Assembly: GCA_003537495.1 (NCBI GenBank)
Contig: DPSB01000648.1
Coordinates: 676-6,311, forward strand
DNA: 5,636 bases
From: Cytophagales bacterium
GTDB taxonomy: Bacteria > Bacteroidota > Bacteroidia > Cytophagales > Cyclobacteriaceae
Reading direction: 5' to 3'
Made by a program: the position numbers and the translations under genes
Part shown: piece by piece, positions 1 to 5,636 of the stretch
Layout of the letters: every line of letters starts with the position of its first letter
Position numbering within the stretch: the first letter of the stretch is position 1
The notes under the pieces: model-generated
The model's database searches: none
Told to the model about the DNA's origin: nothing
What the model saw: the letters and a program-made list of their open reading frames with translations, nothing else

Positions 1-122
1 TCCATCGTAGCCTTATCGGTTTCAACTTCAGCCAACAACTCGCCCGACTTTACACTATCACCAACTTTTTTGTGCCAGGCTGCTATTACACCTTCATTCA
101 TGGTGTCGCTCATCTTAGGCAT
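1..122 (-). repeat. Second lipoyl-domain copy of an intragenic direct repeat (pdhC)
   Basis: This block aligns without gaps to 370-491 at an offset of exactly 369 bases (123 codons). By hand alignment about four in five bases match. Many differences are at third codon positions, which points to an old domain duplication held by selection on the protein rather than a recent one. It encodes the part of lipoyl domain 2 from the MPKMSDTM start to the lipoyl-lysine motif; its true end is cut by the window edge. Confidence 0.85.
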
Positions 123-509
123 CAATACGATTTCGGCTTTAATACCTGAGGTATCGATGGCTTCCGCCACAGCGGTTGCAGTTTCTGTTTTTACAGATTC
201 AGTTTTTCCACCCGAAGCAGCGGTAGCTGTAGAAGTGGCACCACCGGCAAGCAAGGCAGCGAAGTCTTCGCCTTTATTTCCTACTATGGCCAATACATCA
301 TTTACTTTAACCGCCTCGCCTTCTTTGGCACCCAAGTAAAGTACAGTGCCTGTGTTGAATGATTCATAATCCATGGTAGCCTTATCAGTTTCGATTTCGG
401 CCATCAGTTCGCCAGACTTCACAGTATCTCCAACTTTTTTATGCCATTTGGCGATCACCCCCTCGGTCATCGTGTCGCTCATTTTGGGCATTCGTATTAG
501 TTCTGCCAT
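1..509 (-). CDS. pdhC: Pyruvate dehydrogenase complex E2 (dihydrolipoamide acetyltransferase), N-terminal part with two lipoyl domains
   Basis: E2 carries acetyl groups from E1 on swinging lipoyl-lysine arms and transfers them to CoA in the cytoplasmic pyruvate dehydrogenase complex. Only the first 169 residues are present; the gene runs off the left edge. Two biotinyl/lipoyl domains are visible, about residues 3-77 and 126 onward. Each has a MPKMSDTM start, a W-H-KKVGD core and the lipoylation motif ETDKATM, placing the lipoyl lysines at K43 and K166. An Ala/Thr/Gly-rich flexible linker, about 80-122, joins them, as is usual in E2 proteins. The peripheral-subunit-binding and catalytic domains must lie outside the window. 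The start is secure: an in-frame TGA lies at 551-549 and the ATG at 509 is the only standard start after it. The SDTM signature favours pyruvate over 2-oxoglutarate dehydrogenase E2. The symbol follows common Bacteroidota usage; aceF is the enteric equivalent. Confidence 0.95.
   Translation of the reverse strand, partial: MAELIRMPKMSDTMTEGVIAKWHKKVGDTVKSGELMAEIETDKATMDYESFNTGTVLYLGAKEGEAVKVNDVLAIVGNKGEDFAALLAGGATSTATAASGGKTESVKTETATAVAEAIDTSGIKAEIVLMPKMSDTMNEGVIAAWHKKVGDSVKSGELLAEVETDKATM
370..491 (-). repeat. First lipoyl-domain copy of an intragenic direct repeat (pdhC)
   Basis: Partner of the block at 1-122. It encodes residues 7 to about 47 of E2, from the MPKMSDTM start to the lysine-bearing ETDKATMD turn. 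The shared segment covers the first half of the lipoyl domain. The rest of the first domain and the linker, about 123-369, have no second copy in the window because the gene is cut off. Confidence 0.85.
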
Positions 510-549
510 GTGTATGTTCTTTAAATCGGTTAAAATCTTAGTTGAGGGT

Positions 550-580
550 CAAAAATACCCCAATTCAGGGGATTTTCAAG
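550..580 (-). promoter_or_regulatory. Bacteroidota-type promoter of the pyruvate dehydrogenase E2 gene
   Basis: Read on the minus strand, 557-550 is TATTTTTG, a full match to the Bacteroidota -7 consensus TAnnTTTG. A CTTG at 580-577 lies 19 bases upstream and matches three of four bases of the -33 box TTTG, at the usual spacing. Transcription would then start near 543-545, leaving a leader of about 35 bases before the ATG at 509. The leader has an A-rich AAAGAA about 8 bases before the start and no strong Shine-Dalgarno sequence, which is normal for this phylum. The promoter lies wholly between the two genes, so E2 can be expressed independently of the upstream metallopeptidase gene. The consensus is established knowledge; use of this site is inferred. 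Confidence 0.65.
558..571 (-). repeat. Small GC hairpin or dyad inside the E2 promoter spacer
   Basis: On the minus strand the sequence is CCCC-TGAATT-GGGG, followed directly by TATTTTTG. It can be read in two ways. It may be a weak intrinsic terminator for the metallopeptidase gene, whose stop codon lies 31 bases upstream, with a four-pair GC stem and a T-rich tail. Alternatively it may be a dyad in the promoter spacer where a regulator could bind. The stem is short and the flanking bases do not extend it, so neither role is firm. Confidence 0.3.
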
Positions 581-602
581 CGTTGAAACGCGATCGTTTT
601 AC

Positions 603-3600
603 TTAAAAATTGAGCGTTCCAAGCAGTAATTCGAAACGGGTAACGGCAGGACTGATACCATACGAATACCGGAAGCCAATATCTAACTGTGGTAACATGC
701 GCAAAATGTTGATATCAAATTTTACTTCGGCACCGGTGCTTAAATAACTCGCTGAATCCGGATTTCTTGTGCCTAAAGTGGTACTTCCAAAACCATAATC
801 CACAAAAGCATTTAGCCTTACGCGCTGCACATTTAACAATGGTCCAATATTTACATCAGGGTACCAAACAGGTAAGGTGTAGTTAAGGGACATAGAATAA
901 AAATCTTCAAAACGTCTTACCCCCAATCCGCGAGGTAGCGGAACCCGATTTCGGAATTGATAATTATCAAATCCTTGACCGTTTGCACGCAATTCTTCCA
1001 TCATAGTTTTCTGATAACCCCAATAGCCCCAGAGTGAATGATGTTTAAATAGTCCTGGAAAAAATAATTGCGAGTAAAATGAAAACTGACTTCCGGAAAA
1101 GTCACCACCATAGGGCGTTCCATATAAACTTAAAAACAAGGTTTGTCCCCATTTACTATTGATGTCTCGCCTACTTTGCTTTTGAAGTCGATAGGCTGAA
1201 ATGTTAAAGTGATTATAGATCAGATTGCCATTGCCTACGTAGGTTGTAAATGGATAATATAACTCTCGTCTTCTGGCAATGTCATTTCCATTTATGTTTG
1301 TAGTATCATAAATAATAAGACCTGGAATATGGCGAGCATCATCCATTCCATTACTAAATTGAGACACCATAGTGTATCCTATGTAATTGCTGAAGCTTAC
1401 CAAACTTAGAAACCTACCACTCGTTGCGAGCAAGGGAACTCGAAGCCCTGCTTCTATACTTTTTTCTTCCCAAGTAAATTTTACGTTACGTTTAGATGAT
1501 GTCTTTGTAGTATCATTTTGCTTGTTGATTCGCCATTCATCAACATTAACATCACCTTCATCAATACTTCTATTTGCTCTTAAAACATTCACATCCAAAA
1601 TAGGATACGCCCCTTGATAACTTAACCCCGCCCGCCAACTTCCGGTGCGTTCATTTATATCGAACAAATAACCTGCATTTAGCGACATGGTACTCAGTAC
1701 ATCGCGCGAACTTATCCCCACATCAACCTGTGTTAAGGTGTTATCTACATAAGCACCCCAGCTATAAGGATTAAACAAGTGTGTAGCACGTGAGTATTTT
1801 TTAACTTCGTATTGTCCTTGTGGCACATTCGCCAGTAAATCGTTTTGTGGTTCGTCAAAGAAAATTTCTCCTTCTTCTAAAACTCCGTGTTGTTTCCAGT
1901 TGGTGGTGCTGACTGTTGTGCGAACTACATCAAACCCATCGCGGCCTTGCTCGTTGTAGTATAAATATTTACCATCAGCACTTATCTCCGGGTTGTAAGC
2001 TCCATAGCGACTTTCGGTAACCTGGTAATGATTACCCGTACTGCCATCCCACACAAAAATGTTATCGATGCCATTTACAGGCGCATTATAATAAACATAA
2101 TTGCCTGATGGAACAGGGTGCCCAAGGTTATCATCGGTGGGCAGCGTAAGATTTCTTCGTGCACCCGAAGCTACATTATACTCAATAAGTCTTTTACCGC
2201 GCTTATTGGTAGCCAATGCTACCACCGCCTCTCCATTTTTATTCCACCGCGGCATTGCAATAAAATCATTCTCTGTGTTTTCAAAAGTTTTAATAACCGA
2301 ACCGGTTTCGTAATCGAGAATTACCAAATTGGTTTGGTAATCGGTACCTGTTTCTACTGTTGCTATCTGTTTGCCATCGGGTGAAAGCGCTGCAGATGCA
2401 TACCGGCTTTGTCGGGTAATCTGTTTACGCAGTTTTGTTTTTAAATCGTACGCAACAATAACCGAATACGTTTTTACACGCCAACGCGGATCGAACCGAT
2501 ATTCGTTCCAAACAATTTTTCCATTAGCTGCCGATAACATACCGGTTTGATTGTATGGACCAAGCGTTAATAACTTCTTTTCATTGCCAGATGTTAAGAG
2601 TGTTAATTCTTCTACATCGCCAATTCCCGATTTAATAGCAACCACTGAATCAACTCCTACAACTTGTGGAAACTTATAATCGGTGTAAGCCGTGTTTCTG
2701 CGTTTGTGAATAGGCTCTGATGAAGTAAACTGTTTCCCTTGTTGTCTTAATCGCCATTCTTTCTGCATATCCTTGGCTAACTCGGCATACAAATCTTTTA
2801 CATACAAACCTGATTCTTTTTTGATTGCGCTTGAAAATGTAAACGGCATAAACGGCACACCCCAGGCTCTTCGCGTAATGTTATCCCACGACTCCTCGCT
2901 GCCCGTGCGCTTGCGCAGATAGTTTACCATGTGGTAACCCAGTACATAATGATCGGGAATGTTGTGTTTGTAAGAGCGTAGAAATTGTTTGTTGTAATTA
3001 AACGTACGCCCTTCCTGCAAATTGGTTCTGAACAACAAATCGAAATGCGGAATGCGACCGCGACCTGATTTTGTAAACTCTGTTTCGGTTACTACGGCAT
3101 CACCTTCCCAAAACCATTGTGGCACCGCTACATAACTCATGGCCGCTAATGTGTTGGCTCCGAACAGATAATACAGCGCCTTATTAAAACCACGGTTAGC
3201 CTGATTGAATTGAACGATGTGCCGGTACTCGTGCGTTGCCAATAAATCGAGCCAATCCAGATTACCTTGAAAGTTGTAATTCTGCGATGGCATGGCAAAA
3301 AACTCAGACCTGCGCGGGGTAATGGAAACAAACCCGTTGCTTATGGCCGATTGATTTTGTAAAACGATGGAAACTTTGCGGGGCGCACCGCCCAATGTTT
3401 TTGATTCCGGAATACGAATATGTTCTAACGTATTAGCCATGCGCATGGCCTGTACTTCAAAACCCGTTGGAAAAATTACGTTGAAGTTGGGAGTTTTAAC
3501 TTGCTTCCATTTCAGGTTAGGATTGTTATCCAGCACAGTGGTTGACTGACTAAAGGCCGGAACGTAAGCCAGAACAGCAATAACCAGAATTAATTTTATG

Positions 3601-3605
3601 CGCAT
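603..3605 (-). CDS. Secreted gluzincin-like metallopeptidase with TolB/PD40-like beta-propeller and C-terminal Omp85-like outer-membrane barrel
   Basis: A 1000-residue envelope protein of unknown substrate. Residues 1-19 form a signal peptide (basic MRIK, hydrophobic core, likely cut after AFS). The part at about 30-290 resembles peptidase MA/M1-like gluzincins. HEYRH at 125-129 fits the zinc and catalytic HExxH motif, and PQWFWEGDA at 162-170 supplies E167 as third ligand at a normal distance. About 300-570 carries propeller blades of TolB/PD40 type, seen as ALSPDGKQIA (406-415) and EISADGKYLYY (540-550). About 610-1000 is rich in alternating aromatic strands and ends in phenylalanine, as outer-membrane barrels do. 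Its GVRRF (895-899) and NAFVDYG (932-938) recall the Omp85 VRGF loop and final strands. The start is fixed by a TAG at 3629-3627 with no other standard start between. No clear promoter was found. Family membership is judged by eye; whether it cleaves protein is not shown. Confidence 0.85.
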   Translation of the reverse strand: MRIKLILVIAVLAYVPAFSQSTTVLDNNPNLKWKQVKTPNFNVIFPTGFEVQAMRMANTLEHIRIPESKTLGGAPRKVSIVLQNQSAISNGFVSITPRRSEFFAMPSQNYNFQGNLDWLDLLATHEYRHIVQFNQANRGFNKALYYLFGANTLAAMSYVAVPQWFWEGDAVVTETEFTKSGRGRIPHFDLLFRTNLQEGRTFNYNKQFLRSYKHNIPDHYVLGYHMVNYLRKRTGSEESWDNITRRAWGVPFMPFTFSSAIKKESGLYVKDLYAELAKDMQKEWRLRQQGKQFTSSEPIHKRRNTAYTDYKFPQVVGVDSVVAIKSGIGDVEELTLLTSGNEKKLLTLGPYNQTGMLSAANGKIVWNEYRFDPRWRVKTYSVIVAYDLKTKLRKQITRQSRYASAALSPDGKQIATVETGTDYQTNLVILDYETGSVIKTFENTENDFIAMPRWNKNGEAVVALATNKRGKRLIEYNVASGARRNLTLPTDDNLGHPVPSGNYVYYNAPVNGIDNIFVWDGSTGNHYQVTESRYGAYNPEISADGKYLYYNEQGRDGFDVVRTTVSTTNWKQHGVLEEGEIFFDEPQNDLLANVPQGQYEVKKYSRATHLFNPYSWGAYVDNTLTQVDVGISSRDVLSTMSLNAGYLFDINERTGSWRAGLSYQGAYPILDVNVLRANRSIDEGDVNVDEWRINKQNDTTKTSSKRNVKFTWEEKSIEAGLRVPLLATSGRFLSLVSFSNYIGYTMVSQFSNGMDDARHIPGLIIYDTTNINGNDIARRRELYYPFTTYVGNGNLIYNHFNISAYRLQKQSRRDINSKWGQTLFLSLYGTPYGGDFSGSQFSFYSQLFFPGLFKHHSLWGYWGYQKTMMEELRANGQGFDNYQFRNRVPLPRGLGVRRFEDFYSMSLNYTLPVWYPDVNIGPLLNVQRVRLNAFVDYGFGSTTLGTRNPDSASYLSTGAEVKFDINILRMLPQLDIGFRYSYGISPAVTRFELLLGTLNF

Positions 3606-3685
3606 AGTTCCATCTAAAATGGAAAGCTACATCACGTAGTGGAATTTTACTAAATAGAATCCGTTAAAAGTAACCTTAGCTAGGC

Positions 3686-3731
3686 AGACCTTTCAGGTTT
3701 TTCTTGCAATGCATAAAAACCTGAAAGGTCT
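3686..3731. repeat. Perfect 17-bp inverted repeat between genes, probable transcript end of the receptor-DUF4249 operon
   Basis: The left arm at 3686-3702 (AGACCTTTCAGGTTTTT) is exactly complementary to the right arm at 3715-3731, with a 12-base loop. The element starts 20 bases downstream of the DUF4249 stop codon, so it would form a long hairpin at the 3' end of that transcript. The run of five T/A lies at the loop end of the stem and no T-run follows the outer end, so it is not a textbook intrinsic terminator. However, each arm can fold alone (AGACCT-TTC-AGGTTT with one G-U pair) and is followed by further Ts, which looks like a small terminator on either strand. Processing or 3'-end protection is another possible role. 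Confidence 0.7.
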
Positions 3732-3751
3732 AAATTCAATTCTATACAACA

Positions 3752-4675
3752 TTAATTCTCGGTTACATCATCCAGGCTGTTGAACTTACGACCCAAACCT
3801 GATACAGCGCCCACGTTAAAGAAACCTACCACTTTACTTCCATTTGCATTGGTATTGCGAATGTTGGTTGGCACGTTGGCTAATGGAGTTGAGAATAACT
3901 CGCTAAACCCTCCCGGTCTATCGGTTTGAATGGCCACCTGATTTAAAAAATCAAATGCCGCTTCGGTTACTGCATGTATCTGCACTGAAACCGAATCGCC
4001 CACCTGGTAAGGCGAAAGCAACACATCGTCTTCATCTGTATCAAAAGGATTGATGGCTCTGCGAATGGGCGGTATAAATTCCACACCGCTAAAATTGCCA
4101 CCCTTTGTAAAGCCTGCATCGTACGCTGTTATGATCTCACTAGGCTTGTTTTGTTGTACTCCGTTTTTGAAAAACTTAATCCAGTATGCATCGCCTGATT
4201 CGAGGGGGTCTTTCGCCCAAAATTCAGCCTGGTATAAATCATCGATAAACTGATTTGCTTCTTGTACAAAGAACGTAATACTGTCAACTACCGGCACACG
4301 ACCCATGCGCGATTCCGACACAAATGTTTCGCCATTCACCTGAACGGAAAGAGAATAGTTTAATCCGATAGTTCCGAACACATCGCCAGAAGGCACCCAC
4401 ACATATTCACCGGGCTTTTCCTCTACGAAATTAAATACAGTTCCGTTTTCATCAGTAATGGTTACCAGTGCCCCAGAAACTGCCGGAGGTAGAATATTTT
4501 CAAAGTAGGGCTGTGTTCGCGTAAGAATTACTTTTTGTGAATCAGGGAGATTATTAATCCAGGCATCAATAACCAATACCGGTTCGGCACTTTCTAATGT
4601 GGGATTGATTACATCTTCGCATGAAGTGAAAATCGCGGAAGCAAGCAAGAGCGAAAAAACTACAACACGATTCAT
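3752..4675 (-). CDS. DUF4249 family lipoprotein, partner of the adjacent TonB-dependent receptor
   Basis: A 307-residue lipoprotein. The signal peptide has a hydrophobic core at about 4-16 and a lipobox IFTSC with the lipidated cysteine at 19, followed by acidic E20-D21. Family features of DUF4249 are present in order: an early strand LVIDAWI (34-40), the TRTQPYF segment (52-58), an Ig-like stretch SGALVTITDENG (67-78), VPVVDSI (127-133), and the C-terminal TPLANVPTNI (263-272) and GFFNVGAVS (284-292) blocks. The upstream in-frame ATG at 4723 would overlap the receptor gene and put 16 extra residues before the signal peptide; the ATG at 4675 gives a proper lipoprotein leader and lies 4 bases after the receptor stop. 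The molecular function of DUF4249 is not established. From its constant pairing with TonB receptors I infer a surface-associated substrate-binding or lid role. The length suggests a complete protein. Confidence 0.9.
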   Translation of the reverse strand: MNRVVVFSLLLASAIFTSCEDVINPTLESAEPVLVIDAWINNLPDSQKVILTRTQPYFENILPPAVSGALVTITDENGTVFNFVEEKPGEYVWVPSGDVFGTIGLNYSLSVQVNGETFVSESRMGRVPVVDSITFFVQEANQFIDDLYQAEFWAKDPLESGDAYWIKFFKNGVQQNKPSEIITAYDAGFTKGGNFSGVEFIPPIRRAINPFDTDEDDVLLSPYQVGDSVSVQIHAVTEAAFDFLNQVAIQTDRPGGFSELFSTPLANVPTNIRNTNANGSKVVGFFNVGAVSGLGRKFNSLDDVTEN

Positions 4676-4679
4676 CTTT

Positions 4680-5636
4680 TTAAAATTTAAAGTTGTAAGA
4701 AACAGACGGAATGATGGTACCAATAATAGCTAACTGGCGCGCTTCACTATTAATGGGGCTACCCGCAGCTACGCGTTCACTTCCTTGCGTGAAGTAGATT
4801 GAAAATGGATTTCTTCGGCCATATAAATTGTAGACACCAAATACCCAGTAGTCGGAATTTTTGCGCGGGTTGCCATTCTTCTTGATTGTTTTTCCCTCCA
4901 ATCTAAAAGAAACATCTAACCGATGGAAGTCCGGTAAGCGCACGTTGTTGCGACTATTGTATGCATTATAAGGAATGAGTAAACCTTGTTGTATAGAACG
5001 TGAGGTAAAAAATGTAGTAGGCGTTCCACTAACAAAAGTAAAATTGACAGAAGCGGACCACCTTTTATTAATATCATAAAAGCTACTAATCTTCAGGTTG
5101 TGGGTCTGATCGTACCGAGTTGGATACCAGTTACCATTGTTAATTCCACCAACTTTAAGCTCTGTTCGAGCAAGCGTATATGCTGCCCAGCCAGTAAACC
5201 TGCCAACTTTCTTCTGGAGATAAAACTCTAATCCATAGGCTCTTCCAATTCCTGATAATAAATCACCTTCCAGAAATTCGTTAATGAGGAGTACAGCACC
5301 ATCTATATAATCAATCTGATTTTGAGTAGCACGATAATAAGCCTCCACTGAAAATTCGAACATTTTATCTTTACCGAAATCTCGGAAGTAACCCAACACG
5401 TATTGATTGCCAAGTTCGGGTTTAATGTTGTTTGTACTCGGTGTCCATAGATCTAATGGGTTGGATGCAGTGGTGTTAGAAATCAGGTGCACATATTGCG
5501 CCATTCTAGTAAAGCTGGCCTTAATTGAACTCGCGTCATTCAATTCTGCTTTAATAGAAAGGCGTGGTTCAAGGTTTTGATAAGAAATCATTTTTTCACC
5601 TCGCGAAAACGCAATTGTTCTGATAGTATCTTTTCT
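4680..5636 (-). CDS. TonB-dependent outer-membrane receptor, C-terminal barrel fragment
   Basis: TonB-dependent receptors import bound ligands through an outer-membrane barrel using energy from TonB-ExbBD. The last 318 residues are present, and the reading frame stays open to the right edge, so the apparent Met at 5591 is internal. The fragment is barrel only: strands with alternating aromatic residues, the GRAYGLEFYLQKK segment (about 131-143), the YDQTHNLKISS segment (175-185), FHRLDVSFR (237-245), VYNLYGRRNPFSIYF (268-282), and a closing SYNFKF that ends in phenylalanine as expected for BAM-dependent insertion. The plug and any N-terminal carboxypeptidase-regulatory-like domain would lie outside the window. 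DUF4249 follows after 4 bases, implying one transcript and coupled translation. The substrate cannot be deduced; nothing here singles out iron, vitamin or glycan uptake. Confidence 0.92.
   Translation of the reverse strand, partial: RKDTIRTIAFSRGEKMISYQNLEPRLSIKAELNDASSIKASFTRMAQYVHLISNTTASNPLDLWTPSTNNIKPELGNQYVLGYFRDFGKDKMFEFSVEAYYRATQNQIDYIDGAVLLINEFLEGDLLSGIGRAYGLEFYLQKKVGRFTGWAAYTLARTELKVGGINNGNWYPTRYDQTHNLKISSFYDINKRWSASVNFTFVSGTPTTFFTSRSIQQGLLIPYNAYNSRNNVRLPDFHRLDVSFRLEGKTIKKNGNPRKNSDYWVFGVYNLYGRRNPFSIYFTQGSERVAAGSPINSEARQLAIIGTIIPSVSYNFKF

Noticed and set aside
70..606. Plus-strand open frames at 70-339 and 373-606
   Set aside because: They lie opposite the pyruvate dehydrogenase E2 gene, which has clear lipoyl motifs on the minus strand. 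Their translations are low-complexity Ser/Val/Ala strings with no recognisable domain.
1387..3549. Open frames of 60-88 codons inside the metallopeptidase gene, at 1387-1617, 2101-2313, 2118-2384 and 3367-3549 (plus) and 3146-3331 (minus)
   Set aside because: All overlap a well-supported 1000-codon gene in other frames, show no domain or signal sequence of their own, and have no convincing start context.
3627..3639. Short inverted repeat CTAC-ATCAC-GTAG upstream of the metallopeptidase start
   Set aside because: The arms are only 4 bases long, no copy is seen elsewhere in the window, and such matches are expected by chance.
3606..3685. Promoter for the metallopeptidase gene in the gap upstream of its start
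   Set aside because: On the minus strand TACTTTTA and TAGCTTTC each match the TAnnTTTG box except at the last base, but neither has a TTTG-like -33 box at about 19 bases. Expression by read-through from the receptor operon, or from a weak promoter, cannot be told apart.
4050..4253. Plus-strand open frame of 67 codons
   Set aside because: It lies opposite the DUF4249 coding sequence, whose conserved blocks cover this region; it is a shadow frame.
4676..4723. Longer start for the DUF4249 protein at 4723
   Set aside because: It would add 16 residues ahead of the lipoprotein signal peptide and overlap the receptor gene. The ATG at 4675 gives a normal leader and sits 4 bases past the receptor stop codon.

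Overview
The window looks like chromosomal DNA from a member of the Bacteroidota, plausibly of the Cytophagales type, although the exact lineage cannot be read from it. Three things point there. A TonB-dependent receptor is followed directly by a DUF4249 lipoprotein, a pairing typical of that phylum. The best promoter has the TAnnTTTG -7 box used by Bacteroidota sigma factors. Start codons lack strong Shine-Dalgarno sequences. All four genes lie on the minus strand, so transcription runs from high to low coordinates, and no stretch longer than 150 bases is without a gene.

In transcription order, the window opens inside the C-terminal half of the barrel of a TonB-dependent outer-membrane receptor (5636-4680, 5' end missing). 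Four bases after its stop codon a DUF4249 lipoprotein begins (4675-3752), so the two are almost certainly co-transcribed and probably act as one envelope uptake or binding unit of unknown substrate. A 146-base gap follows. It holds a perfect 17-bp inverted repeat (3686-3731) that starts 20 bases after the lipoprotein stop codon and is the likely end of that transcript.

Next is a 1000-residue secreted protein (3605-603) with three apparent parts: a zinc gluzincin-type peptidase domain with an intact HEYRH motif and a downstream glutamate, a TolB/PD40-like beta-propeller, and a C-terminal outer-membrane barrel with Omp85/BamA-like features. This is the most unusual gene in the window.

After a 93-base gap with a well-formed promoter comes the start of the pyruvate dehydrogenase E2 subunit (509-1, 3' end missing). 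Its first 169 residues hold two lipoyl domains joined by an Ala/Thr-rich linker. It is a cytoplasmic central-metabolism gene with its own promoter and no evident functional tie to the three envelope genes. I saw no tRNA, rRNA, CRISPR array, insertion sequence or phage gene.
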